NCBI GenBank assembly: GCA_023424475.1
Contig: JAFADX010000121.1
Location: forward strand, 34,340 to 98,339
Source: Pseudomonadota bacterium
GTDB taxonomy: Bacteria; Pseudomonadota; Alphaproteobacteria; Acetobacterales; Acetobacteraceae
Direction of reading: 5' to 3'
Length of the DNA: 64,000 nt
A model generated the notes under the pieces. It had not been told where the DNA came from and ran no database searches. It saw only the letters and a list, made by a program, of their open reading frames with translations. Below are positions 16,344 through 25,327 of this stretch, in pieces. Numbering within the stretch: position 1 is the stretch's first letter; each line of letters starts with the position of its first letter. A program made the position numbers and the translations under genes.

Positions 16344-18367
16344 GCCGCCTTCTCCCACGCCGCGACATCCAGGAAGGTCGACTGGTAGCAGGCCCCCTCC
16401 CCGATATCGGTCCGCCGCGTGTCGCAGAGCATGTTCACCGTGCCGGACACCGCCTCGCTGTCCGGCCGCTGGCCGGGAACCAGCACCACGCCCGGCCGCA
16501 CCTCGTCACTGATCCTGAGCACCAGCCCCACCTCGCCCCGGTCGTTGAACAGACGGATCTTCTGGCCTTCGGCCAGGTTGCGCCGCGCCGCTTCCTCGGG
16601 ATGCAGCACCGCGCAGGGCGCCCCTTCCCGCCTGCGCAGGAAGGGCGAGGCCGCATAGGCGGTGTGCGCCTGGAAATAGCCCGGCGCTGTCAGCAGGCGC
16701 AGCGGCCAGCGCGCGGCATCGGCCGCCTCGGTCGGGTCCTCCTCCCAGACCGGCATGGGCGGGACGCCCTGCTGCGCGAGGGTCTCGGAGTAGATCTCGA
16801 GCCTGCCGGAGGGGGTGCGGAATTCCTGCGCCGCCGGCGGCGCCACCTTCACCGGCCCTTCGAAGACCGTGGCCGGGTCGATGCCGGCGACGATGCCGGT
16901 CGCGCCCTTGAAGAAGAGCGGCATGATCTCCCGCGGCGACATGGCAAAGACCTCGTCCGTCAGCCCCATCCGCCGGGCGAGGTCCTGCGCCAGGTGGAAG
17001 TTCGACCGCGCCTCGTGCTGCGGCGGCACCGCGGCGGCGCCCCATTGCATCCGGTAGGAGCCGTAGGAGCGGTAGAAGTCCTCGGTTTCGAGGTAGGTCG
17101 TGGCCGGCAGGACGATATCCGCGAAACGCGCCGTGTCGGTCATGAAGGGGTCGTGGACGACCGTGAAGAGGTCCTGCCGCGCCAGCGCCCGGCGCAGGCG
17201 GTTGGCGTCGGGGTTGGTCACGGCCGGGTTGTTCGCGGCGATGAAGAGGGCGCGGATCGGCGGGTCACGCATCTCCTCCAGCGCCTCGCCGAGCGCCAGG
17301 TGGTTCACCATGCGGGCGCTCGCCGGGCCGGACGGCTTGGCCACCACGCCGAACTGGAAGTCCATCGAGGCGGCGGCGAGCAGCAGCGCCCCGCCCCCTT
17401 CCCGCCCATATGCGCCGGTCAGCGCCGGCAGGGTCGCGACCGCCCGCAGCGCCTGGCCGCCCCGGGCGAGCCGCGTCATGCCCTCCCCCAGCCGGATCAG
17501 GGAGTGCTTCGCCGCCCCGTACATGGCCGCCAGGCGTTCGATGTCCCCAGCGGGCAGCCCGGTGATCCGGGCCACGCGGTCCGGCGGGAAGTCCGGCAGG
17601 ATCTCGGTCGCCCAGCGCTCGAAGCCGAGCGTGTTCGCCGCGACGTAGTCCCGGTCGATCTTCCCGTCCCGCAGCAGGATATGGGCGATGCCGCAGGCCA
17701 GCGCGGCGTCGGTGCCGATCCGGACCGGCAGGTGCCAGTCCGCCCGCGCCGCCGTCTGGGTGCGCCGGGGATCGATGACGACGAGCTTCACGCCCTTCGC
17801 CCGCACCTTCTCGAGCAGTGTCCAGAAATGGACATTCACCGCCATCAGGTCGCAGCCCCAGGCGATGACCAGGTCCGAATGCACGACGCTCTGCGGGTCC
17901 GTTCCGCCCACGGGACCGAGGGTCATGTCCCAGGCCGTCTCGCAGCAGGTATCGCAGACCGTGCCGGCCAGCAGGCGGGAGGTGCCGAGCGCGTGGAACA
18001 GCCCGCCCACGAGCCGCCGGTTCATGTGGCCCTGATGCGCCGAGTAGGCGTAGCCGAGGATCGCGAGCGGCCCGTCCTCGGCGATGATGGCCTTCCAGCG
18101 GGAGGTGATCTCGTCCAGCGCCGCATCCCAGGAGATCGGGACGAACTGCCCGCCGCCCTTGGGGCCGGTGCGGCGCACGGGCGTGCGGAGGCGGTCCGGG
18201 GAATGGAGCGTCTCCATGTCCCGGTTCACCTTCGCGCAGGCGAATCCGGCCGTGTAGGGCTCCGCGGGATCGCCCTGGATGCGGACCACGCGCCCCTCCT
18301 CGACCTCGGCCAGGAGGGAGCACATGTCGGGGCAGTCATGGGCGCAGACGACGCGGACCTTGGGCAT
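16340..18367 (-). CDS. Molybdopterin-dependent oxidoreductase (complex iron-sulfur molybdoenzyme family)
   Basis: A 675-residue catalytic subunit of the DMSO reductase superfamily. The N-terminus binds a [4Fe-4S] cluster through C8-x3-C12-x3-C16-x27-C44 (CAHDCPDMC then GFACAK). Cys138, Cys141 and Cys142 in GTVCDTCCETAWD lie near where a molybdenum ligand is expected. The Moco-binding parts include WGCDLMAVNVHF and VVIDPRRTQTA, with a C-terminal molydopterin-binding beta barrel at the end. No Tat signal and no partner electron-transfer or membrane subunit is visible, so it is probably cytoplasmic. The ATG at 18367 is preferred because the cluster motif follows directly. The physiological substrate cannot be given. 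Confidence 0.88.
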   Translation of the reverse strand: MPKVRVVCAHDCPDMCSLLAEVEEGRVVRIQGDPAEPYTAGFACAKVNRDMETLHSPDRLRTPVRRTGPKGGGQFVPISWDAALDEITSRWKAIIAEDGPLAILGYAYSAHQGHMNRRLVGGLFHALGTSRLLAGTVCDTCCETAWDMTLGPVGGTDPQSVVHSDLVIAWGCDLMAVNVHFWTLLEKVRAKGVKLVVIDPRRTQTAARADWHLPVRIGTDAALACGIAHILLRDGKIDRDYVAANTLGFERWATEILPDFPPDRVARITGLPAGDIERLAAMYGAAKHSLIRLGEGMTRLARGGQALRAVATLPALTGAYGREGGGALLLAAASMDFQFGVVAKPSGPASARMVNHLALGEALEEMRDPPIRALFIAANNPAVTNPDANRLRRALARQDLFTVVHDPFMTDTARFADIVLPATTYLETEDFYRSYGSYRMQWGAAAVPPQHEARSNFHLAQDLARRMGLTDEVFAMSPREIMPLFFKGATGIVAGIDPATVFEGPVKVAPPAAQEFRTPSGRLEIYSETLAQQGVPPMPVWEEDPTEAADAARWPLRLLTAPGYFQAHTAYAASPFLRRREGAPCAVLHPEEAARRNLAEGQKIRLFNDRGEVGLVLRISDEVRPGVVLVPGQRPDSEAVSGTVNMLCDTRRTDIGEGACYQSTFLDVAAWEKAA

Positions 18368-18498
18368 GGCGGCAGCTTGTCCTTCGGGTTCCGCATCAGT
18401 CTCCGGAAGGTTGCGCCGGGGCGCAACCCGGCCGGCGGGCCTTGCCAAGCCGATGCCGTCCTGGGACGAGAAGGCCCCCTGTCCGCTGCGGACCCGCC

Positions 18499-19311
18499 AT
18501 GACGAATTCCAAGGATGCCATCGCCCATCTCCTCGACGTCATGGCGCGCCTGCGCGACCCCGAGACGGGCTGTCCCTGGGACCAGGTCCAGGATTTCGCG
18601 ACCATCGCCCCCTACACGATCGAGGAGGCCTACGAGGTCGAGGACGCCATCGCCCGCGGCACGCCGGCGACGCTGCTGGACGAGCTCGGGGACTTGCTGT
18701 TCCAGGTCGTCTATCACGCCCGCATGGCCGAGGAGCGCGGCTGGTTCGCCTTCGCCGATGTCGCCAGGGCGATCGCCGACAAGATGGTCCGCCGCCACCC
18801 CCACGTCTTCGGCGATGAGGAAGCCCGGACCGCCGAACAGCAGACGGCCGCCTGGGAGGCCCAGAAGGCGGCCGAGCGCGCGACCCGGAAGGAGCATGGG
18901 ACGCTTGCGGGCCTCCCGCCGGGCCTGCCCGCCCTGACCCGCGCCGCCAAGCTGACCCGGCGGGCTGGCCGCGTCGGCTTCGACTGGCCGGACGCTGCAG
19001 CAGTGCTCGACAAGCTTGAGGAAGAGGCCGCCGAACTGCGCATGGAACTCAGGAGTGACGGACAATCACCTGATACTGCGGCATTGCGGGACGAGGTCGG
19101 CGACCTCCTTTTCGTTCTTGCCAACCTTGCGAGGAAGCTCGACCTCGACCCCGAGGACTGCCTGCGCGGGGCAAACCGGAAATTCGAGCGGCGCTTCGGG
19201 CATATCGAGCAGCAACTTCGATATGAAGGAAAAACTCCGGCGGACGTTTCCTTGGAGCGCATGGAAGAGCTGTGGCTCGACGCAAAGCGGCGCGAGCGCT
19301 TCCCTGATTAA
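18499..19311 (+). CDS. mazG: Nucleoside triphosphate pyrophosphohydrolase MazG
   Basis: Hydrolyses NTPs and dNTPs to monophosphates, acting in house-cleaning and in modulating stringent signalling. It has 270 residues with two MazG domains: the first with TIEEAYEVEDAI and LDELGDLLFQVVYHA, the second with LEEEAAELRMEL and RDEVGDLLFVLANLA. The Glu/Asp clusters are the magnesium ligands. The length fits the double-domain family. The ATG at 18499 (MTNSKDAIAHLLDVMARLRD) places the first domain at the N-terminus as usual. It is divergent from the molybdenum enzyme and convergent with the pirin; the 232-bp gap after it contains a T-rich stretch (about 19317-19345) and nothing else I can identify. 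Confidence 0.95.
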   Translation: MTNSKDAIAHLLDVMARLRDPETGCPWDQVQDFATIAPYTIEEAYEVEDAIARGTPATLLDELGDLLFQVVYHARMAEERGWFAFADVARAIADKMVRRHPHVFGDEEARTAEQQTAAWEAQKAAERATRKEHGTLAGLPPGLPALTRAAKLTRRAGRVGFDWPDAAAVLDKLEEEAAELRMELRSDGQSPDTAALRDEVGDLLFVLANLARKLDLDPEDCLRGANRKFERRFGHIEQQLRYEGKTPADVSLERMEELWLDAKRRERFPD

Positions 19312-19543
19312 GAAATAAGTTCTCTTTTCTGTTTTATCTATCTGATATTACGTCTTGTCTCGACCAATGATGCATTGGCGCAGGCCGGTCTGGCATCCGG
19401 GCGCGAGGCGACCAGGCGACTGCCGCGCAGGACCGGTGGGCCTCGCCCCACCGGATCGCCCTCCAGAAGCCGAAAGACTTCCGGATACCAACACCGGCTT
19501 CGGCGGGCGTCCGGTTGGGAGGCTTGGAGCCGGCGTCCGCCCA

Positions 19544-20491
19544 TCAGCCACGCGTCCCGGCACGCACGGCCACGCGTCCTTCGGGCAGCGGGATGAACTC
19601 CGTCTCGTCGCCGGGCACCTTCGCGAAATCTCCATTCTTCCAATCGGCCTTGGCCTGTTCCAGCCGTTCCCGCGAGGACGCGACGAAGTTCCAATAGAGA
19701 TAGCGCGGCCCGTCCATCGTCGCGCCGCCAAGCATCAGCAGCCGCGCGCCTTCCGGTCCTGCGGTCAGCGCCAACGCATCGCCGGCACGGAAGACAAGCA
19801 TGCGCCCTGCCTCGAAGCGCGTTCCCGCGACCTCGACGGCGCCTTCCACGACATAGGCTCCGCGCTCCTCGTGCAGATCGGGCAGCGGCAACCTCGCGCC
19901 GGGGGCGAGCGCGGCGTCGGCGTAGAAGAGCGGCGAGGACACCGCGACCGGCGCCCGCAGCCCCCACCCCTCCCCCGCGATCAGGCGCATGCGCAGGCCC
20001 TGGTCGTCGATCACCGGCAGGGCGCCGGCGTCGTGATGAGCGAAGGCCGGCGCCATCTCCTCCGCATCCTTCGGTAGCGCCACCCACGACTGGATGCCGA
20101 ACATCCGGCGCGGGCGGTCGCGTTGCGCGGGGTCGGTGCGTTCGGAATGGACGATGCCCCGGCCGGCCGTCATCCAGTTCAGCTCCCCGGGGCGGATGGG
20201 CTGGGCGCTCCCCAGGCTGTCGCGATGGAGGATCTCGCCGTCAAAGAGGTAGGTGACGGTGGAAAGGCCGATATGCGGATGCGGCCGCACGTCGAGCCCC
20301 CGGCCGGTGAGGAACTCGCCAGGCCCCATCTGATCGAAGAAGATGAAGGGGCCGACCATCTGCCGTTCCCTTGCCGGCAGCGCGCGACGCACCTCGAAGC
20401 CGCCGACGTCGTGGGCGCGCGGGATGATGACATGCTCAAGGCCCGGCGGCGGCGCGGGGCAGACCGGATCGGCTTCATCGAGGGTGCTCAT
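19544..20491 (-). CDS. Pirin family protein (bicupin)
   Basis: A 315-residue bicupin of the pirin family. Bacterial pirins are metal-binding proteins, some with quercetin dioxygenase activity and some acting as regulators; the exact role here is unknown. The metal-binding N-terminal cupin is visible as DVRPHPHIGLSTVTYL with paired histidines and AGRGIVHSER. The C-terminal cupin contains LPLPDLHEERGAYVVEGAVE. The ATG at 20491 (MSTLDEADPVCPAPPPGLE) fits the family's start; longer frames run antisense through other genes. It follows the PIG-L gene by 95 bp on the same strand and may be read from the same transcript, but a link to polysaccharide work is not evident. Confidence 0.9.
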   Translation of the reverse strand: MSTLDEADPVCPAPPPGLEHVIIPRAHDVGGFEVRRALPARERQMVGPFIFFDQMGPGEFLTGRGLDVRPHPHIGLSTVTYLFDGEILHRDSLGSAQPIRPGELNWMTAGRGIVHSERTDPAQRDRPRRMFGIQSWVALPKDAEEMAPAFAHHDAGALPVIDDQGLRMRLIAGEGWGLRAPVAVSSPLFYADAALAPGARLPLPDLHEERGAYVVEGAVEVAGTRFEAGRMLVFRAGDALALTAGPEGARLLMLGGATMDGPRYLYWNFVASSRERLEQAKADWKNGDFAKVPGDETEFIPLPEGRVAVRAGTRG

Positions 20492-20586
20492 GGCGTCTCT
20501 CCTGCTGCGAGGAGAAGTATCGACACCTCGGAGGCCGGTGGCCATCGCCTCGCGACGATGGCGTTCATCACCGGGATGGATGGCGT

Positions 20587-21240
20587 TCAACCCAGCAGCA
20601 GCTTCCGGGCGACGAAGCCTTCCGCGTAGCGCTCCGGCGCGCGGCATTCCATGCCGCGCAGGCGCGCAAGGCCCTGGAAGGTCTCCGGGTCGAACCAATC
20701 CTTGCCGCGCTGGGTCGCGAAGTGCAGCTCGAGCAGCTCGAGCTTGCGGGCCATCGCCGCGGCGGATAGCGGCACGTAGAGGTTGGGGCGGCCGAGGTCG
20801 CCGTCCCATTTCGGGATCTCGTATTCGAGGACGACCTGGTCGCGGAAGGCGTTCCAGGTGAGCTCCGAGACCAGGCGATGGTCCTGGTGCGCGTCGTCCG
20901 ACTTGTGGGTCAGCACCACGTCCGGGCGCAGGCGCTGTGCGAGGTCCTGCATCCAGGCCTTGATCGGCTCGCGCTCGACCGGGAAGTAGCCGTCGCGGAA
21001 CTGCTGCAGTTCGATCCGCGCGCTGGCCGCGCCCTGCAGGAAGGCGCGGGCGGAATTCTCGGCCTCCTCCCCGCGCTGGCCGGGGGCGCTCAACACGCAC
21101 CAGGTCGCATCGACCCGCACACCGCGCGCGATCCATTCGAGCAACGTGCCCCCGGCGCCGATCTCGACGTCGTCGGAATGGGCGCCGAGGCAGAGGACGT
21201 TCAGCCGCTCGCCGACCGAAGCAAGGCTGAGCCCTTTCAT
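20587..21240 (-). CDS. PIG-L family deacetylase
   Basis: A 217-residue zinc-dependent LmbE/PIG-L-type hydrolase. This family removes N-acetyl groups from GlcNAc-type or other sugar and amine substrates. The first metal motif is AHSDDVEIG (residues 20-28), a variant of the canonical AHPDD, and the second is HKSDDAHQDHRL. The start ATG at 21240 overlaps the cytidylyltransferase stop in an ATGA, so it is translated with that gene. Its place in the sugar-nucleotide operon suggests it deacetylates the sugar, its nucleotide-linked form or the finished glycan. Which one cannot be decided from sequence. Confidence 0.88.
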   Translation of the reverse strand: MKGLSLASVGERLNVLCLGAHSDDVEIGAGGTLLEWIARGVRVDATWCVLSAPGQRGEEAENSARAFLQGAASARIELQQFRDGYFPVEREPIKAWMQDLAQRLRPDVVLTHKSDDAHQDHRLVSELTWNAFRDQVVLEYEIPKWDGDLGRPNLYVPLSAAAMARKLELLELHFATQRGKDWFDPETFQGLARLRGMECRAPERYAEGFVARKLLLG

Positions 21241-22049
21241 TCCGCCGCAATGAGGCGGGGCCGCCGCTTGCCGGCATGGTCGCCCGGCAGCCACGGCATC
21301 TCGCCGCGCTCGACCATGTCCTCGAGCACCTGGCGATCGCGGAGCGTGTCCATCGAGCGCCAGAAGCCCTCATGCTTGTAGGCCATCAGCCTGCCTTCCC
21401 GGATCAGCCGTTCGAAGGGTTCGAGGACGAGTTCCTCGCCATCCCGCATGTAGTCGAAGATTTCCTTGCGGAAGATGAAGTAGCCGCCATTGATCCAGAT
21501 GTCGGAGCGGTCGGAGCTGCGGAAGGCCTGCACCTCGCCATCCTCGCCGATATCGGCCAGGTGGTAGGTCAGAGGGGGGCGCACGGCGACGAAGCAGGCG
21601 ACCTTGCCGCTGGCGCGGAAGCGCTCGACCACGCAGCCGAGGTCGATATCGGTCAGGCCGTCGCTGTAGTTGGCGAGGAACATCTCCTCGCCCTTCACCT
21701 GGTCGCGCACGGCCCAGAGGCGTTCGCCGATGTTGCGCCAGATGCCCGTGTCGATCATCGTCACGCGCCAGTCCTCGCGCTTCTGGCCGAGCGTTTCGAC
21801 CTGGGCGCCGCCGCCGGTCACGACGCAGTCCCCGAAGGCCTCGTGGCGATGGTTGATGAAGAAGTCCTTCACCACGTTCGCCTTGTAGCCGAGGCACAGC
21901 ACGAAGTCCTTGTGCCCATGCTGGCTGTAGTACTGCATGACATGCCAGAGGATCGGCTGCTGACCGATCGGGATCATCGGCTTGGGGATGTTCTCGGAAT
22001 ACTCGCGGATGCGGGTGCCGAGCCCTCCGCAGAAGAGAACGACCTTCAT
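21237..22049 (-). CDS. rfbF: Glucose-1-phosphate cytidylyltransferase-like nucleotidyltransferase
   Basis: A 270-residue sugar-phosphate nucleotidyltransferase of the RfbF/DdhA type, which makes CDP-glucose from CTP and glucose 1-phosphate. The signature loop is GGLGTRIREYSENIPKPM (residues 8-25), with GGYFIFRKEIFDYM and EGFWRSMDTLRD later, as in CDP-glucose pyrophosphorylases. The length (about 257-270) fits. It overlaps the methyltransferase stop by 4 bp upstream and the PIG-L start by 4 bp downstream. CDP-sugar formation usually continues with CDP-glucose 4,6-dehydratase, and no clear copy of that enzyme is in this window. The symbol is assigned by family resemblance, so the exact base and sugar specificity remain inferred. 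Confidence 0.82.
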   Translation of the reverse strand: MKVVLFCGGLGTRIREYSENIPKPMIPIGQQPILWHVMQYYSQHGHKDFVLCLGYKANVVKDFFINHRHEAFGDCVVTGGGAQVETLGQKREDWRVTMIDTGIWRNIGERLWAVRDQVKGEEMFLANYSDGLTDIDLGCVVERFRASGKVACFVAVRPPLTYHLADIGEDGEVQAFRSSDRSDIWINGGYFIFRKEIFDYMRDGEELVLEPFERLIREGRLMAYKHEGFWRSMDTLRDRQVLEDMVERGEMPWLPGDHAGKRRPRLIAAE

Positions 22050-23338
22050 GTCGGCATCTCCTTCGGGTCGATGATGGTTGCTTCGGGAATGGGCACGATG
22101 AACTTGCCGCCCCAGTCGCCGATGTGGCGCATCTGCTGGACGATCTCGTCCTTGAGGTTCCAGGGCAGGATCAGGACATAGTCCGGCTTCGCCTCGTCGA
22201 TCGCCTCGACGGGATGGATCGGGATGTTCATCCCGGGCGTGAAGAGCCCGTGCTTGTAGGGGTTGCGATCGACGGTGAAGTCCAGGAAATCGGTGCCGAT
22301 GCCGCAGTAGTTCAGCAGCGTGTTGCCCTTGCCCGGCGCGCCGTAGCCGCAGATCCTGAGGCCTTCGTCCTTCGCACCGATGAGGAAGGAGAGCAGGCGC
22401 CGCTTGGTGCGCTTCACCTTCTCGGAGAAGGCTTCGTAGGTGCGCATGTCGCGCACGCCAGCCGCCTCTTCCCGCGCGCGCAGGGCCTCCACGGCCGGTC
22501 CCACCGGGCGAGCCGCTTCGGCACGCGCGAGGAAGACGCGCAGCGAGCCGCCATGCGTGCGCAGCTCCTCCACGTCGATCACCTTCAGCCCGTGCTGTTC
22601 GGCCATGCGCAGGATGGTGTGGAAGGAGAAGTAGGAGAAGTGCTCGTGATAGATCGTATCGAACTGGTTCCCGGCGATCAGGCGCTCGAGATGCGGGAAT
22701 TCGAGGGTGCAGACCCCCTCGGGCTTGAGCAGGATCCGGATGCCGCCGACGAAGTCGTTGAGGTCGGGCACCTGCGCGAGGACGTTGTTGCCGGCGATGA
22801 GGTCGGCCGCCTGGCCCTCCTCCACCATCCGCTCGGCCAGCGCGACGCCGAAGAATTCGACCAGCGTGGGGATGCCTTTTTCCTGAGCCACGGCGGCGAC
22901 ATTGACGGCAGGCTCGACACCGAGAACCGGGATTCCCATCGGCAGGAAGTGCTGCAGCAGATAGCCGTCATTGCTCGCGAGTTCGACGACGAGACTCTGC
23001 GCACCGAGGCCGAGGCGCCTGGCGATCCCATGGCAATAGGCCTTGGCGTGCGCCACCCAGCTCGTCGAATAGGAGGAGAAGTAGGCGTATTCGCGGAAGA
23101 TGTGGTCCGGCGTGACATAGGCCTTGAGCTGGACCAGCAGGCAGTTGTCGCAGACCAGAGCATGGAGCGGGAAGAACGGCTCCATGCTGTCGCGCTCCTC
23201 CGGCCGCCGGAAGCTCTCGCAGAGGGGCGACATGCCGAGGTCCACCATGGAGCGATGGAGCGGCATGGAGCAGAGCCGGCAGCTCCCCTGGGTGCGGCTA
23301 CCCTCGTCGATCGTGAAGCGGCGGGCCTCGATGTTCAT
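22046..23338 (-). CDS. SAM-dependent sugar C-methyltransferase (NDP-hexose type)
   Basis: A 430-residue enzyme with the three-part layout of NDP-sugar 3-C-methyltransferases such as TylCIII. It has an N-terminal zinc domain with Cys20-x2-Cys23 and Cys63-x2-Cys66 (CRLC and CDNC). The SAM-binding Rossmann core has VELASNDGY at about 118-126, and a C-terminal domain has ICGYGAPGKGNTLLNYCGI. Such enzymes add a branching methyl group to a keto-sugar nucleotide. It is the first gene of the - strand unit and overlaps the cytidylyltransferase by 4 bp, which fits synthesis of a branched CDP-sugar. The shared motif GAAGAGTTTT lies 84 bp upstream, reading towards it. Confidence 0.88.
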   Translation of the reverse strand: MNIEARRFTIDEGSRTQGSCRLCSMPLHRSMVDLGMSPLCESFRRPEERDSMEPFFPLHALVCDNCLLVQLKAYVTPDHIFREYAYFSSYSTSWVAHAKAYCHGIARRLGLGAQSLVVELASNDGYLLQHFLPMGIPVLGVEPAVNVAAVAQEKGIPTLVEFFGVALAERMVEEGQAADLIAGNNVLAQVPDLNDFVGGIRILLKPEGVCTLEFPHLERLIAGNQFDTIYHEHFSYFSFHTILRMAEQHGLKVIDVEELRTHGGSLRVFLARAEAARPVGPAVEALRAREEAAGVRDMRTYEAFSEKVKRTKRRLLSFLIGAKDEGLRICGYGAPGKGNTLLNYCGIGTDFLDFTVDRNPYKHGLFTPGMNIPIHPVEAIDEAKPDYVLILPWNLKDEIVQQMRHIGDWGGKFIVPIPEATIIDPKEMPT

Positions 23339-23422
23339 TGCGTTGCCTCGGTGAATCTTCCACGCGCGCTTTGCGCAACATCATTTGACAGGAGCCGCTC
23401 GCCGGGCGCCCGTCGACCTGCC

Positions 23423-23433
23423 GAAAACTCTTC
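23423..23433 (-). promoter_or_regulatory. Polysaccharide-locus motif GAAGAGTTTTC, site 1
   Basis: Read on the - strand, GAAGAGTTTTC points towards the methyltransferase start 84 bp away. The same 10-mer GAAGAGTTTT recurs at 37684-37693 and 38478-38487, again upstream of polysaccharide genes and in the same orientation relative to the gene. Here the second block TTTGA seen at the other two sites is missing. The 246-bp divergent gap (23339-23584) also serves the epimerase gene on the + strand. Confidence 0.5.
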
Positions 23434-23584
23434 AGGCGTTCCGGATGCTGCGGCGCGAGGGCACGGATCATGGATTGCGAGGCCATGCCTTTCGCCCCTT
23501 ACTCAACAAGTTTTCGCCGGGGGCATCCGTGCCTCAGCGGTCAATGCGCCTAGGCTCGAGCTGTCGGAGCCAGGAGGTCTTTCG

Positions 23585-24127
23585 ATGCGATTTATCCCGG
23601 CTTCTCTCGAGGGGGTCTTCCTTGTCGAACCGGAACCGGCAAGCGATGCGAGAGGATATTTTGCCCGGACCTTCTGCGTGCGGGAATTCGCTGCGCGAGG
23701 ACTGGAGACCGAGTTCCCGCAGCATAGCTTCTCGTATTCGGCGGCGCGCGGCACGCTGCGCGGGATGCATTTCCAGCGGCCACCACATGAAGAGGTGAAG
23801 GTCGTCAGCTGCACGAAGGGCGCCATCCACGATGTGCTGGTGGATCTGCGGCCGGCCTCGGCGACCTATCTTCAGTGGCAGGGCTTTGATCTCACCGCGG
23901 CGAACCACTTGTCACTCTATGTTCCGAAGGGCGTGGCACACGGGTTCCTGACCATGGAGGAGGATTGCGAGGTAAGCTATCTGATCTCCGCGTTCCATTT
24001 GCCCGAGGCAGCCGCCGGCGTGCGATATGATGATCCGGCCATCGGCATAGCGTGGCCGATGCCGGTCTCCGTCATCTCGGAGCGGGATCTGGCATGGGAC
24101 GAGTATGCCGGCTTTGGCAGCGCCTGA
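23585..24127 (+). CDS. dTDP-4-dehydrorhamnose 3,5-epimerase family protein (RmlC-like)
   Basis: A 180-residue cupin epimerase that inverts C3 and/or C5 of 4-keto-6-deoxy sugar nucleotides. It has the RmlC marks SYSAARGTLRGMHFQ with the catalytic His at residue 62, KGAIHDVLVDLRP, and VPKGVAHGFLTMEED with the substrate-facing residues. The length matches RmlC (about 180-185). The ATG at 23585 is preceded by AGGAGG at optimal distance. No rmlA, rmlB or rmlD lies nearby, so rather than rhamnose it may epimerise a CDP-linked keto sugar together with the divergent C-methyltransferase; this is inference. The base composition is less GC-rich than the genes to the left. Confidence 0.85.
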   Translation: MRFIPASLEGVFLVEPEPASDARGYFARTFCVREFAARGLETEFPQHSFSYSAARGTLRGMHFQRPPHEEVKVVSCTKGAIHDVLVDLRPASATYLQWQGFDLTAANHLSLYVPKGVAHGFLTMEEDCEVSYLISAFHLPEAAAGVRYDDPAIGIAWPMPVSVISERDLAWDEYAGFGSA

Positions 24128-24128
24128 T

Positions 24129-25223
24129 ATGACCTCTGTCGACCTGGCCGAGATCGCGCTCCAGCTCACCAGGGCTCCGGCCTCCGCGAAAGTTGCGGAC
24201 ACGAGCACGCGGGACGAACCGGCAATGCCGCTCGTTGCCATAGTCACGCCCGTCTTTAATGGCGCGAGGTACCTGGCAGAGACCATGGAGTGCGTTCAGG
24301 CGCTCGACTACCCAAATCTCGTCCACATCGTCCAGGACAATGCGAGTACCGATGCGACGCCTGAAATCATCGGGCGCTTCGCAGGCCGGCGCGTGCCGGT
24401 TGTCTGGGAGCGAGCCGTGGAGACGCGACCCATGGCCGACAACTGGAACGCCGCGGTTCGCCGGGTCCCCGCGGAAGCACGCTATTTTTGGCTGCTCTGC
24501 GCCGACGATCTCCTTTCCCCCCACGCTATCCGTTGCCTCGTGGCCGTGGCCGAGGCCAATCCCAAGGTTCTCCTCGTGGGATGTCAGTGGCGCGCCTCCG
24601 GGTTGTGTGGCGAGGAACTTCCCAGGGACCAGCAGGTCTTTACGGGGCACGAGATCCTTGGGCGCTACTTCCGGCGCGAGACCATGGCGCTGTCAGGCAT
24701 GAACGTTCTGTTCCGGACGTCCCTGCTGAATGCCGACACTGAATTCTATGACCCCACGCTTTCTTCTTTCGATACGGATGCGAATCTCAGGGCCTGTGTG
24801 CGCGGGGATTATGGCTTCGTTCATGAAGAGCTGTTGCATTGGAGGCAGCACGCCGAGAGTACGACCGAGGCCATGAACGCAGGCGACCTGACGTTTGAGG
24901 CCGAATGGCTCATCCTGCTCGATCGCTACTTCGCCCACGCCTTGGGGTTCAGAGAGTATCTGCATCGCCGCCGTTCGTTCAGGGCGCATTTCCTTCGACG
25001 GCTGCTGCTGCAGCGCATGCGGACCGGTGATCGGCAGCGATTCAATCGCCATCTCGACGCGCTTCGCCTGCATGGGGATGAGCCGTCGCTTGCGGACTGG
25101 GCTGCGTCGCTTGCCGATTGGTTCGGCCACGCGGTTCGCGGAACCCGCGGACAGGTCGGCGCGCCCCGTCGCAGGTTTACCGGCGCGGGCGCGGGCCTCG
25201 GGATATCCCGGGCACGCTACTAG
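24129..25223 (+). CDS. Family 2 glycosyltransferase
   Basis: A 364-residue GT-A fold glycosyltransferase. The nucleotide-binding start VAIVTPVFNGARYLAET is followed by VQDNASTDATPEI, and the acidic metal motif appears as LLCADDLLSPHA. The start at 24129 is 1 nt after the epimerase stop; an in-frame ATG 24 bp earlier would overlap that gene, and a later ATG at 24225 begins at the GT domain itself. The C-terminal part beyond the GT domain is basic and ends GISRARY. The stop codon TAG (25221-25223) is formed by the boundary CTAG of palindromic repeat A2, so the repeat starts exactly at the gene end. The sugar donor is unknown. Confidence 0.85.
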   Translation: MTSVDLAEIALQLTRAPASAKVADTSTRDEPAMPLVAIVTPVFNGARYLAETMECVQALDYPNLVHIVQDNASTDATPEIIGRFAGRRVPVVWERAVETRPMADNWNAAVRRVPAEARYFWLLCADDLLSPHAIRCLVAVAEANPKVLLVGCQWRASGLCGEELPRDQQVFTGHEILGRYFRRETMALSGMNVLFRTSLLNADTEFYDPTLSSFDTDANLRACVRGDYGFVHEELLHWRQHAESTTEAMNAGDLTFEAEWLILLDRYFAHALGFREYLHRRRSFRAHFLRRLLLQRMRTGDRQRFNRHLDALRLHGDEPSLADWAASLADWFGHAVRGTRGQVGAPRRRFTGAGAGLGISRARY

Positions 25224-25327
25224 AGCAGATCCCGATCAGGTGGGATCACCTGATCGGGTGAAGATGCTCGCAGAAACAAAGGGCTGGAGACGTTGCCGTG
25301 AGCCAGGGCGAACGGGAACGGCTCTAG
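25220..25327 (+). repeat. Palindromic repeat A (copy A2), first of a tandem pair
   Basis: A 108-bp element counted CTAG to CTAG (25220-25223 and 25324-25327). The core is a perfect 12-bp inverted repeat, CCCGATCAGGTG (25231-25242), GGAT, CACCTGATCGGG (25247-25258). The inward ends CTAGAGCAGATCCCGATC and CTAGAGCCGTTCCCGTTC form an imperfect terminal inverted repeat. Its left CTAG supplies the stop codon of the upstream glycosyltransferase. It differs from the next copy at only two positions. Confidence 0.9.

Noticed and set aside
19312..19543. Possible gene remnant in the mazG-pirin gap on the - strand
   Set aside because: The frame is open but shows no recognisable domain and has Arg/Ala/Gly-rich shadow composition; no transposase motif seen.
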